A stretch of 64,000 bases of DNA. Source: Gemmatimonadota bacterium (GTDB lineage: Bacteria; Gemmatimonadota; Gemmatimonadetes; Gemmatimonadales; GWC2-71-9). This document shows, piece after piece, positions 16,749 through 25,344 of this stretch. How positions within the stretch are numbered: the first letter of the stretch is position 1; every line of letters starts with the position of its first letter. The position numbers and the translations under genes were made by a program. A model generated the notes under the pieces. That model ran no database searches, was not told the DNA's origin, and saw only the letters and a program-made list of their open reading frames with translations. The DNA is taken from the NCBI GenBank assembly GCA_016713785.1, contig JADJOM010000003.1, positions 1,941,501 to 2,005,500 on the forward strand, given 5' to 3'.

Positions 16749-18461
16749 ATGCCGCTTACGTTCACCGACCAGCGCGTCACCCAGTGGTCCGTCCGTCGCA
16801 TCGCCGTCGTGGGGCCCGGCATCGTGGGCATGCCGATGGCCGCCATGCTCGCGCACGCCCGCATCCGCGAGGGCAGCGACCAGCCGGCCACCGTGACGGT
16901 GATCCAGCGCAACTCGCCGACCTCGGGCTGGAAGGTGGGCGCCATCAACGCCGGCCGGTCCCCCATCGGCGGGATCGAGCCCGACCTCGACCGGGTGGTG
17001 GCGGACACCGTGGAGGCCGGCCTGCTCTCGGCCAGCCACGAGTACGCGGCGGCCCGGGACGCCGACGTGGTGCTGATCTGCACCCAGACCGACAAGCGCG
17101 GCATGGCCCCGGATTACGGGCCGCTGTTCGAGGCGCTGGACGGCCTCGCCGCAGCCCTGCGCGAGCGGCCGGCCGGCAACGTCCCGGTGATCATCTTCGA
17201 GTCGACCCTGGCACCCTCCACGATGACCACCCTGGTCCGGGACCTGTTCGCGACGCACGGACTGGTGGAGGGGCGGGACGTGCTGCTCGGCAACAGCCCC
17301 AACCGGGTGATGCCGGGCCGCCTGGTGGAGCGGGTGTCCACCTCAGACAAGCTCGTGGCGGGGCTGCACCCCGACACCCCAGGCCTGATCCAGCGGCTGT
17401 ACGCCCGCATCGTGACCCGCGGGACCCTGCATCCCACCAACAGCATGACCGCCGAGGTGGTGAAGACGCTGGAGAACGCGTACCGCGACGTGCGCATCGC
17501 CTTCGCCGCGGAGGTCGTGCGGCACTGCGACCAGCGCGACCTCGACTTCTACGCCCTGCGGGACCAGGTGAACAGCCGGCTCGCCCAGGCCGACCAGGCC
17601 AGCGCCGACCCCAACGCGGTGCCGAGCGGCGGCCTGCTGGTGCCGACGGTCGGCGTCGGCGGCCACTGCCTCCCCAAGGACGGCATCCTGCTCTGGTGGC
17701 GGGCGCTGGAGGCGAAGCGCGACACCTCACGCAGCCTGATCCTCGACGCCCGGCGCATCAACGACGACTCCCCAGCCCAGACCCTCGCGCTCGCGGAGCG
17801 CGCCTTCGGGCCGCTCAACGGGCGGGCGGTGGCGCTGCTTGGCGCGGCGTACCGGTTCAATTCCGAGGATACCCGGAACTCCCCGACGCTGGTGCTCGCC
17901 CGCCTGCTGCTCGACCGCGGCGCGCGGGTCACCATCCACGACCCCTACGTCTACCCCACCGACCAGAACCTGCGCCGCACCGGCCTGGCGGATTTCTTCA
18001 CCCGCGACCTCGAGGCGGCGGTGGCCCCGGCGGAGGTGCTCATCATGTGCACCGCGCACCGCGTCTACCTCGACGAGCGGGAGGCGCTGCTCGGTGCCGC
18101 GCGGCATGCGGTGGGCGTCGTGGACGGCTGCAACCTCTGGCACGCCGCGGACGTGACCGGGCGCGGGCTCAGGTACGCCGGCATCGGGCGCGGCCGCACG
18201 GCGCCGTCGGCGGAGCTGGTGGCCGACGTGCTCGAGGGCTTCCGGGCGGTGGAGACCGGCGTGGCCAACGAGGTGCACGCGCTGGTGGAGTTCCTCAACG
18301 GACAGTATGCCCCGGACGACTTCAACCGGGTGCGCTTCAGCGAGGTGCAGCGGATCGCCGGGACCTGCGTCACCGGCTGCGCGATCGTGGCGCCCGGCGT
18401 GGCGCGGGCGCCCGCGGGCGGCAGCGGCTTCGCCTCGGACCTGGTGCGCCGGGCGGTCTAG
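16749..18461 (+). CDS. UDP-N-acetyl-hexosamine / UDP-glucose dehydrogenase family
   Basis: This is a 570-residue nucleotide-sugar dehydrogenase that would oxidise the C6 alcohol of a UDP-sugar to a uronate with NAD. It shows GPGIVGMPMA (Rossmann, residues about 23-32), the PTVGVGGHCLPKD motif with the catalytic cysteine, and NSPNRVMPGR. It is closest in style to WecC/WbpA-type UDP-HexNAc dehydrogenases. It is about 130 residues longer than usual. The extra material is at the C-terminus and in an N-terminal insert (HARIREGSDQPATVTVI). Its stop overlaps that of the convergent sulfotransferase by the palindrome CTAG. Confidence 0.87.
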   Translation: MPLTFTDQRVTQWSVRRIAVVGPGIVGMPMAAMLAHARIREGSDQPATVTVIQRNSPTSGWKVGAINAGRSPIGGIEPDLDRVVADTVEAGLLSASHEYAAARDADVVLICTQTDKRGMAPDYGPLFEALDGLAAALRERPAGNVPVIIFESTLAPSTMTTLVRDLFATHGLVEGRDVLLGNSPNRVMPGRLVERVSTSDKLVAGLHPDTPGLIQRLYARIVTRGTLHPTNSMTAEVVKTLENAYRDVRIAFAAEVVRHCDQRDLDFYALRDQVNSRLAQADQASADPNAVPSGGLLVPTVGVGGHCLPKDGILLWWRALEAKRDTSRSLILDARRINDDSPAQTLALAERAFGPLNGRAVALLGAAYRFNSEDTRNSPTLVLARLLLDRGARVTIHDPYVYPTDQNLRRTGLADFFTRDLEAAVAPAEVLIMCTAHRVYLDEREALLGAARHAVGVVDGCNLWHAADVTGRGLRYAGIGRGRTAPSAELVADVLEGFRAVETGVANEVHALVEFLNGQYAPDDFNRVRFSEVQRIAGTCVTGCAIVAPGVARAPAGGSGFASDLVRRAV

Positions 18462-19525
18462 GCGGGGGGCGCAGGCTCCAGCGCGGCGAGCCCCGCTTCC
18501 AGCGCGCGGAATTCCGCGGGGTCGAGCCGCGCCGACCGCGAGGCGGTGAAGCGGAGCCCGGTATCGACGGGGCGGATCGCCGACGCCGGCAGGCCGAGCA
18601 GGCCCGTGGCCACCATCTGGATGGCCTCCGCCGGGCGCTCGCAGAAGGTCTCGTACGACAGTCGCCGGAAGCGCTCGGGGCCGAGCGCCGTGGCCTGGGC
18701 GAGGGCCGCGTCGTGGTGGGCCCGCGCCTGCCGGCAGACGCTGGTCACCGGGTCGTCCGCCGGGTCGAAGGCGGGGTGCAGGCCATAGGGCACCCGGGCA
18801 TCACCGTGGATCTGCCGGCGCGCGGTGAGCAGCGCCTGCGCCAGGAACAGCGGGTCCCGGTCCAGGCACAGGAAGCGCGCGCCGGGCAGCGCGGCCGCCA
18901 CCGGCAGCGCCTGGCAGTTGAGGTTGTTGTTCTTGGTGACGACCGGCCGTCCCGCCTGGCGCTCCAGCGCGCCGAAGAACTGCACCAGCCCCGCCTGCTC
19001 CGCCCCGGTCAGGCTGGTGCGGACCCGCGACCGGTCCGCGCCCAGCCAGCGGTCCCACAGCGCCAGGGAGTCGTTGGGAGCCGCGAGGCTCCGGCTGCGC
19101 CCGTAGAAGCTGCGGTAGGTGGGGCGCCAGGGGGCGAGGCGGGCGTGGAACAGCGCCGTCGCGCGGAGTGGCGCACGCGGGAATACGGACATCAGGTTGG
19201 TGAGCCAGGTGACCTCGAGGTGCGCCATGAGCGTCTGCGCCACGAGGGTGGTCCCGCTGCGCGGCGGCCCGCACACGAAGAGCATCGGCTGCGAGGGCGG
19301 CGGGGCGGCGCGGTACAGCGCCTGCTCGCCGGCGGCGAGCGCGATGTCGAGGGGCGTGCAGGCCAGCCCCAGCGCCGCGTGGCCCATCGCGGCGTAGGCG
19401 TCCGGGTCCCGGCTCCCCACCAGGCGGCGGGCGAGTCCGACCGGATCCTGGAAGTGAGAGGGCACGAAGCGATGCAACAGTCGCCGGACGCCGCGCGACT
19501 CGACGGAACCTGGGGAGGATGACAC
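18458..19525 (-). CDS. Sulfotransferase family protein
   Basis: This 355-residue protein has the PAPS-binding P-loop FVCGPPRSGTTLVAQT (about residues 82-97) and a likely 3'-phosphate-binding segment LCLDRDPLFLAQ. It would transfer sulfate from PAPS to a sugar or other hydroxyl. The N-terminal 75 residues are rich in arginine and hydrophobic residues and could contact membrane. The GTG start at 19,525 overlaps the start of the divergent flippase-like gene by seven bases and lacks a good ribosome-binding site, so the true start may be further in (for example GTG 19,465). Two more sulfotransferases are at 26,838 and 29,072. Confidence 0.78.
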   Translation of the reverse strand: MSSSPGSVESRGVRRLLHRFVPSHFQDPVGLARRLVGSRDPDAYAAMGHAALGLACTPLDIALAAGEQALYRAAPPPSQPMLFVCGPPRSGTTLVAQTLMAHLEVTWLTNLMSVFPRAPLRATALFHARLAPWRPTYRSFYGRSRSLAAPNDSLALWDRWLGADRSRVRTSLTGAEQAGLVQFFGALERQAGRPVVTKNNNLNCQALPVAAALPGARFLCLDRDPLFLAQALLTARRQIHGDARVPYGLHPAFDPADDPVTSVCRQARAHHDAALAQATALGPERFRRLSYETFCERPAEAIQMVATGLLGLPASAIRPVDTGLRFTASRSARLDPAEFRALEAGLAALEPAPPA

Positions 19526-20547
19526 TGGCCGAAACTAGGGCGCACACGGGAACCGGGTCAAGCGGTGGCTGGCTCGCGCTCCGCGCGGCCATCGCCATCA
19601 CGCTGCTCTGGCTGGTGCTGCGCGGCGCCGGGGCAGAGGCCCTCGGGGCGCGCTTCTCCCGGGCCACGCTTCCGGCCGTGCTGGCGGGCAGCGTGCTCCT
19701 CCTGCTGTCCCAGGCACTGGCAGCGGTCCGCTGGCGCCTGCTGCTCGGCCCCGGGGCGCCCCGGCTCTCCGCGCTCATCCACCTCTACCTGGTGGGGGCG
19801 TTCTTCAGCCTGTTCCTGCCGACCGCCGTCGGGGGCGATGCCTTTCGCGCCACCATGGTGGCGCGGTCCTCCCCGGAGCCAGAGGCGGCAGTGCTCAGCG
19901 TCGTGCTCGACCGCGTCTTCGGCGTGCTCGCGCTGCTCCTGTTCGGGGTGGCCGGCGTCCTGCTCGATCCGGCCAGCGCCGGCGGGCTTGGCGTGCGGCT
20001 GGCCGGGGCCCTGGCGCCGGGGCGACTGCTGCTCCTCGTCTCCGCCGGCCTCACCGGCCTGGCGATCCTCGCCCTCCTGGCGCGACGCCAGCCGCGGCTC
20101 CGGGCGCTGCCGGCGACCCTCGCGGCCGCCCTCCGCGCCACGCTGGCGCGTGGCCGGAGCGCGGCGCTTGCGCTGCTCGTCTCCCTCGCGGTGCAGGCCC
20201 TGATGGTACTGCTCTGGATGGTGATCGCGCGCGGGGTGGGATTGTCCCTGCCGGCCAGTCGTTTCCTGGTGGGGGTGCCGCTGGTCTCCCTCGCCACGAT
20301 GCTGCCGCTCTCGCTCGCGGGGCTCGGGGTGCGGGAGTGGGCATGGGTGTGGTTCCTGGCCCCGTTCGGGGTCCCCTCCGGCGACGCCGTGGCGCTCAGC
20401 CTGAGCTACTTCGCCTGCCCGCTCCTCGCGGGGCTGGTCGGGGGCGCGCTGTTCACGGCACGGGGGGCAGGGCCCGGCCTCCCGCCACCGGCCGCGCGGG
20501 CGGGGGACAGGCCGGCGGCGGCTGGTCCGGAGTCAACCAGAGGGTGA
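19519..20547 (+). CDS. Lysylphosphatidylglycerol-synthase-like membrane protein (UPF0104/MprF transmembrane domain)
   Basis: This is a 342-residue integral membrane protein with seven to eight helices, related to the transmembrane part of MprF, AglD and other UPF0104 proteins. LYLVGAFFSLFLPTAVGGDAFRA (residues about 90-112) is the most conserved signature of the family, and SLAGLGVREWAWVW is another. In glycan loci such proteins are suspected of lipid or lipid-linked sugar translocation. The last 95 bases overlap the convergent GT39-like gene at 20,453, where the C-terminal tail is proline- and glycine-rich. Confidence 0.84.
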   Translation: MTLAETRAHTGTGSSGGWLALRAAIAITLLWLVLRGAGAEALGARFSRATLPAVLAGSVLLLLSQALAAVRWRLLLGPGAPRLSALIHLYLVGAFFSLFLPTAVGGDAFRATMVARSSPEPEAAVLSVVLDRVFGVLALLLFGVAGVLLDPASAGGLGVRLAGALAPGRLLLLVSAGLTGLAILALLARRQPRLRALPATLAAALRATLARGRSAALALLVSLAVQALMVLLWMVIARGVGLSLPASRFLVGVPLVSLATMLPLSLAGLGVREWAWVWFLAPFGVPSGDAVALSLSYFACPLLAGLVGGALFTARGAGPGLPPPAARAGDRPAAAGPESTRG

Positions 20548-22291
20548 CCTCGATCGGGGTCGCGTTGCGCACCTCGTGCCAGAGCGGGATCCGGCACAGC
20601 GGCCGCAGGCCGTGGCGCGCCGGGTCGAGCGGCAGGCCCATCCGCACGCCGTTGCGTGCGGCGGTGACCGCGAGGGTCGGGCGGAACCGCTCCCAGCCAT
20701 CGAGGTTCATCGCGGCACCGATGCCGGGCTCGTTCCGGATGTAGAACGGGAAGATGTCGCTCTCGAGGGCGAGGGAGTTGGCCAGGAAGCCGGTCATCAC
20801 CCGCCGTTCGGGCCGGAGCACCCGTGACACCTGCGCGATCGCGCGGGCGGCATCACGCTCCGAGAAGCTTGGCCGCAGCAGGTCCCGCGCAATGCTCAGC
20901 GGTTCGGTCAGGGCAAAGAGCACCACCCACGCGCCGGCCGGCACCGACCACCGCCACGCCCCCGGCCGCGGGGCAAGCCAGGCGCCGATGGCGGCGCCGC
21001 CCAGCACGGCCAGGTGCCACAGCCCCAGCTGCATGGGGTACACCGAGATGCCATCCTCTCCCCCGACGTGCAGCCCCGACGTGAGGGCCACGAGCGGCGG
21101 GATCCCCCACGCCATGACGTAGAGCCCGAGCACGGCCCCCGCGAGCGCGCCGCCGCAGGCGCCGCGCCAGACCGGCGCCGGCGCCGTGGATGCACCCGCA
21201 TCCCGCTCGAACAGCCCCCGCGCGCCGAGCAGCGCCACCGCGGGCACCAGCAGCAGGAACCGCCGGTCGGGCTGGTAGGCCTGACTCGCCACGTACGCGA
21301 GGACGCCCCACCACCAGGCCCAGCCCAGCCGTTCCGCGGCGTCGAGCGGCTCGGCCAGGGGGCGCGCCACCCGCCGCCAGGCCAGCAGCGCCAGCCCCAG
21401 CATCGGCACCACACCTTCGAGGAAGAGCAGGCTGGGACGAAGGCTCAGGAAGGGCAGGAAGAACACCAGCACGCCGCCATCAGCGAGCCGGTTGTTCTGG
21501 GTGGTGACGTTGGCCAGGCTCACCGCCAGCTGGTCCCGCACCGCGATCCAGTTGGGCCAGATGAAGAAGACCAGGACCGCCACCACGCTGCAGGCCACGG
21601 CGCCCGAGAATGCGGCGATCTGCAGGGCCAGGGGGCGCAGCGGCTCCTCGGTCCGGCGCCGTTGCCGATAGTCGAACCACCAGGCCACGGCGAACACCGG
21701 CGCCAGGATGACGGCATTGGGCTTGCTGAGCACGGCCCCGACCAGCCCCAGGCCGCCGAGGGCCCCGAGCGGGGGATAGCGGGTCGCGGCCAGCACGCCG
21801 GCCATGGCCAGGATGGCAAAGGCCAGCTGCAGCGTTTCGACCAGTGCCATGCGGCTGAGCAGGATCCCGAAGCCGCCGAGGGCGAGCAGCAGCGCGGGAG
21901 GCAGGGCGCGACGGGTGGGCATCACGGCCCGCAGGCCCAGGTAGAAGACCCCGCACGCGAGGGCCCCGGCGAGCGCGCTGAGCAGTCGGGTCTGCGTCAG
22001 GCCCAGGCCCGCGAGCTGGTAGGTGAGGGTCAGGGCCGCGGTGTAGGCGGGCGCGGCGAAGAGGGCCGGGTTGTGCTCGTCCATGACCCATTCGCCGAAC
22101 AGCACCCGCTGCCGCGCATTCTGGGCCCACCAGCCCTCGTCGCTGAGGAACGCGCCGAGGACCCGGGCCGGCGGATCAGCGCCGAGCTCCACGATCCGGG
22201 GCAGCAGCGCGACCAGCAGGACCAGCGCGAGCGCGAGCAGGTCGTGCCGCCGGCGACGGAGCAGCGGCGGGCGCGGCGGGGTGTGGGGCAT
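20453..22291 (-). CDS. GT39-type polytopic membrane glycosyltransferase
   Basis: This is a 612-residue GT-C membrane protein with about twelve hydrophobic segments. The first periplasmic loop carries the acidic pair in LSDEGWWAQNARQRV (about residues 49-63), the presumed catalytic base region of PMT/ArnT-type enzymes. The C-terminal 130 residues are soluble and probably periplasmic. It is probably a polyprenyl-phosphate-sugar-dependent transferase. Its start is 36 bases from the divergent start of a second GT39-like gene, so they may share a control region. The 3' end overlaps the flippase-like gene in the opposite direction. Confidence 0.82.
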   Translation of the reverse strand: MPHTPPRPPLLRRRRHDLLALALVLLVALLPRIVELGADPPARVLGAFLSDEGWWAQNARQRVLFGEWVMDEHNPALFAAPAYTAALTLTYQLAGLGLTQTRLLSALAGALACGVFYLGLRAVMPTRRALPPALLLALGGFGILLSRMALVETLQLAFAILAMAGVLAATRYPPLGALGGLGLVGAVLSKPNAVILAPVFAVAWWFDYRQRRRTEEPLRPLALQIAAFSGAVACSVVAVLVFFIWPNWIAVRDQLAVSLANVTTQNNRLADGGVLVFFLPFLSLRPSLLFLEGVVPMLGLALLAWRRVARPLAEPLDAAERLGWAWWWGVLAYVASQAYQPDRRFLLLVPAVALLGARGLFERDAGASTAPAPVWRGACGGALAGAVLGLYVMAWGIPPLVALTSGLHVGGEDGISVYPMQLGLWHLAVLGGAAIGAWLAPRPGAWRWSVPAGAWVVLFALTEPLSIARDLLRPSFSERDAARAIAQVSRVLRPERRVMTGFLANSLALESDIFPFYIRNEPGIGAAMNLDGWERFRPTLAVTAARNGVRMGLPLDPARHGLRPLCRIPLWHEVRNATPIEVTLWLTPDQPPPACPPPARPVAGGRALPPVP

Positions 22292-22327
22292 CAGGTAGAG
22301 GTCCGGGATTCCCGGGGAACCGGAGGC

Positions 22328-23878
22328 ATGGTGCGTACGGACGAAGGTAGGGAGGTGGCGGGAACAGGGTCAAGCCACGCGCCACGCTGGCCGTGGCTGG
22401 CGGGCGTGGCCATCGTCGCCGCCCTCGGCACCTTCATGAGCCTGCGGAACAGCCTGTGGTACGACGAGGCCTGCACCCTCGCGACCACGGCCGCCGGGCC
22501 CGGCGACGCGCTGCGCCGGGCGCTGCGCTTCGAGCAGCAGCCGCCACTCTATTTCCTGCTGGCGTGGAGCTGGCGGGTGATGCACCCGTCTGTCGAGTTC
22601 CTGCGCCTGCTGTCCGTCGTGATCAGCCTGGGGACGATCACGCTGCTCGCCCGGATCTCGCGGGACCTGCGCATCGGATCGCGGGGCTGGGACCTGGCGC
22701 TGCTCGGCGCGCTCACCCCGCAACTCCTCTGGGCGGCCTCCGAGGCGCGGGTGTACGCCCTCGCCATCCTCTCGGTCACCGCGAGCACCTGGCTGTTCCT
22801 GCGGCTGCTCGACCCCGACCGCCCCATGCGGGACCGCGACCTGCTCGCCTACGCCGCGGTCTCCTACCTGGGCCTGCTCACCTTCTACTACACCGGCTTC
22901 GTGCTGCTGGGCCACGCGATCGCGGCGCTCCGCTCCTCCCGCGCCCGGGAGATGACCGTGGCGCTGGGCGCCGTCGGCCTGCTCTTCCTCCCCTGGATCC
23001 CGGGGGTCCTGGACCAGCTGCAGGCGCGGCTCAACTACCTCCCACCGCTCGACTGGACCGCGCTCCCGCCCGGGCCGACGCTGGCCCGCGCGGCGGGCGG
23101 CTGGTCCCTCGCCACGGTCGTCGAGTCCATCTTCCGGTTCACGCCGTTCATGCGGACGCCGGCCGGGCTGGCGCTGGTCCTGGCCAGTGTCGCGGGCGTC
23201 CTCGCCGCGCGGCTGCGCCGCGGCAGCCGGCGGCTGGGCGGCACCGAGGGCCAGATGCTCCTCGCCGCCGCCACGCCGGTCGGCGTGCTGCTGCTGCTGC
23301 GGGTGACCAACCTCTCCCTGGTGGAGGAGCGGCACTGGGTGGTGGCGGTCCCCGGCCTGCTGCTCCTGCCGGGCCTGGTGCTGGCCGGCGCCGCGCCCGG
23401 ATGGCCGCGCCGGGTCGCCAGCGCGCTGCTGCTGGCGACCTTTGCGCTCGGCACGGTCAGCTACGCGCGCAACTACCGCGGCCAGGCCGACTGGAAGGCG
23501 GTGGGCCGGTACCTCAACATGAACATCCATGCCGCCGACCCGGTGCTCTTGTTTGCCACCGACGGCGCGCTCCCGCTGGCGTACTACTTTCCCCGCTCCA
23601 ACCCGGTCTACACGTTGCCGGTGCCGAACTGGAAGCGGCCGCGCGCCCAGCTGGAGATGCGGCCCTCGGACGAGGGCATCGCGCGGCAGGTCCTGGCCGA
23701 GGCTCGCGAGGCCGGAGCGTTCTGGATCGTGGAGCGTGGCGCAATCGCGGCGGATTCCGCGCTGGTGACGCTCGGGCGATACACCGGCGACTCGCTCGCG
23801 ACGACGGACCAGGTGCAACTGGGCCGGACCCGGGTGCGCCGCCTGGCGGTCATTCCCGGGGATCAGGCCAGGCGATAG
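22328..23878 (+). CDS. GT39-type polytopic membrane glycosyltransferase
   Basis: This is a 516-residue membrane protein starting at ATG 22,328 after GGAGG. It has about ten helices, beginning at residues 22-38 (WLAGVAIVAALGTFM). The acidic pair in WYDEACTLA (about residues 47-50) is the GT-C catalytic motif position. LPLAYYFPRSNPVY lies in the soluble C-terminal part, which is a common feature of bacterial GT39/GT83-like proteins. Substrate unknown. The last 16 bases overlap the convergent toroid protein gene. Confidence 0.82.
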   Translation: MVRTDEGREVAGTGSSHAPRWPWLAGVAIVAALGTFMSLRNSLWYDEACTLATTAAGPGDALRRALRFEQQPPLYFLLAWSWRVMHPSVEFLRLLSVVISLGTITLLARISRDLRIGSRGWDLALLGALTPQLLWAASEARVYALAILSVTASTWLFLRLLDPDRPMRDRDLLAYAAVSYLGLLTFYYTGFVLLGHAIAALRSSRAREMTVALGAVGLLFLPWIPGVLDQLQARLNYLPPLDWTALPPGPTLARAAGGWSLATVVESIFRFTPFMRTPAGLALVLASVAGVLAARLRRGSRRLGGTEGQMLLAAATPVGVLLLLRVTNLSLVEERHWVVAVPGLLLLPGLVLAGAAPGWPRRVASALLLATFALGTVSYARNYRGQADWKAVGRYLNMNIHAADPVLLFATDGALPLAYYFPRSNPVYTLPVPNWKRPRAQLEMRPSDEGIARQVLAEAREAGAFWIVERGAIAADSALVTLGRYTGDSLATTDQVQLGRTRVRRLAVIPGDQARR

Positions 23879-25137
23879 GGCTGCATGCGGTCCCGCGCCG
23901 TGTCGCGGGCCAGCTGGCCGTCCCGCAGCAGCGCGTCCGCGAAGTACTTCGTGGCCCAGTTGAGGATCTCATGCCGCCCGTAGTCCCCGCTCATGGGCGC
24001 GGCGCCCTTGATCCCCCCGCGCAGGCCGGGATCGTCCGAGGTCCGGTTCTGGGTCCGCTTGACGAAGGCCAGCACCCGCGGCACCGGCTCGAGCCAGCGG
24101 GCCTCGCCGGTGATGAGGTGCAGCCGCATCCAGTTGTTGGCCGCCTGGACGTCGCCCGTCAGGCAGCTCCAGTCCACCGCCCCCGTCCAGTCCGCCGAGA
24201 AACGCCCGGGCAGGAACCCGTCGGCGCGCACCAGCGGCAGCAGCGCCTCCGCGGCGCGCACCCCCGCGCCGAAGATGGCGGCGTCCTCCAGCACCCGGCC
24301 CCCCTCGAGCAGCCCGCGCACGGTGTAGGAGATGGTGTGCAGCAGGGGGCGTTCGGGATCGCTCAGGCAGCAGTGGGGGAACCAGCCGTTGGCATGCTGT
24401 CGGCCGGCGACCATGCGCAGGTGCCGCGCCGCGGCCGCGACGAACGCCGGCTCCGCCAGCGCCTTGCCGGTCTCCGCGAGCGCCCAGGTCACCCGCGCGT
24501 TGTAGAGGGTGGCGTCCTTCCGCGCGAAGTCCGACTCCCCCTGCCGGAACTGCCCCTCCCCGTCCATCGACTGTACCAGGTAGCGGCCGGCGCGACGGAG
24601 GGCATCGGCGTAGATCCCCTCGCCGGTGTGCTCGAACGCCGCGAGCCAGCCGAACATCACCTGCCCGGTGTTGAAGATGGCCGGGGTGCGTCCCTCGCCG
24701 ATCACCCCGCCCTGCACCGCGCCGCTCTCGAGCTGGATCGCGATTTCCCACCGCGCCGCCCGGAGCGCCCGCTCGACCAGGGCCGGATCCTCCAGCTCCC
24801 GCGCGGCCTCGAGCAGGGTGGGGATCAGGTAGCCGGTGGTCTCGGGATAGGAGGGCTGCCACCCCTGCCCCTGGAAGTACGGGCTGTAGAAGACGCTGTA
24901 GCCGCGGGCGACGCCATCATCCGGCGTGGCGTCCTGGGCCCGGCACACCCACGCGATCGCCTCCCGCAGGTGGGAGCGATGGTCGGGATCGACCGGGTGG
25001 CCACCGGCGCGCTCCCGCGCCAGCTCGGCCCGCCCGAGCGGGTTGAAGAGCGGCGCAGCGCGGAGGGTGCGCCAGCGGGCCGCCAGGGAGCGGGCGATGC
25101 GGTTCCGGAACGACGGGGTCTGGGAGTCGGCAGTCAT
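23863..25137 (-). CDS. Alpha/alpha-toroid protein of unknown function
   Basis: This is a 424-residue soluble protein with repeated helical hairpins, of the type seen in six-hairpin glycosidases, prenyltransferases and terpene cyclases. Conserved-looking stretches are YPETTGYLIPTLLE, FNTGQVMFGWLAAFE, NGWFPHCCLSD, HTISYTVRGLLEGG and CLTGDVQAANNW. It lacks the DxDD of squalene-hopene cyclases. Its position in a glycan locus suggests a sugar-acting or glycan-modifying role, such as an uronyl epimerase, a lyase or an unsaturated glycuronyl hydrolase-like enzyme. That is inference. No signal peptide is present. It is divergent from the flippase operon at 25,345, with 207 bases between. Confidence 0.72.
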   Translation of the reverse strand: MTADSQTPSFRNRIARSLAARWRTLRAAPLFNPLGRAELARERAGGHPVDPDHRSHLREAIAWVCRAQDATPDDGVARGYSVFYSPYFQGQGWQPSYPETTGYLIPTLLEAARELEDPALVERALRAARWEIAIQLESGAVQGGVIGEGRTPAIFNTGQVMFGWLAAFEHTGEGIYADALRRAGRYLVQSMDGEGQFRQGESDFARKDATLYNARVTWALAETGKALAEPAFVAAAARHLRMVAGRQHANGWFPHCCLSDPERPLLHTISYTVRGLLEGGRVLEDAAIFGAGVRAAEALLPLVRADGFLPGRFSADWTGAVDWSCLTGDVQAANNWMRLHLITGEARWLEPVPRVLAFVKRTQNRTSDDPGLRGGIKGAAPMSGDYGRHEILNWATKYFADALLRDGQLARDTARDRMQPYRLA

Positions 25138-25344
25138 GGTCGTGTTTCAGGAGCTCCTTGCCTACTGCACGGTTGGTGCCGGGATGGGTGCCACGGCCCG
25201 CGGCGCCCCACACCAACGTAACAAGGCGTAAGACATTGTGCCCTATTATGTTGCTGGCGTTGACCAGAGTCTTGGCCGGCGCCATGATGCGGCTAGGACT
25301 GGCCTCGATCTTGCGAATTTCACGCGCCTCACGCCCTGCCAAGG

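Noticed and set aside
13650..17258. Minus-strand open frame of about 1,200 codons
   Set aside because: It covers the deacetylase, AsnB and dehydrogenase genes on the other strand and shows the same low-complexity composition.
19465..19525. Later GTG start for the sulfotransferase at 18,458
   Set aside because: Neither start has a clear ribosome-binding site, so the longer reading was kept, with the uncertainty noted in its entry.
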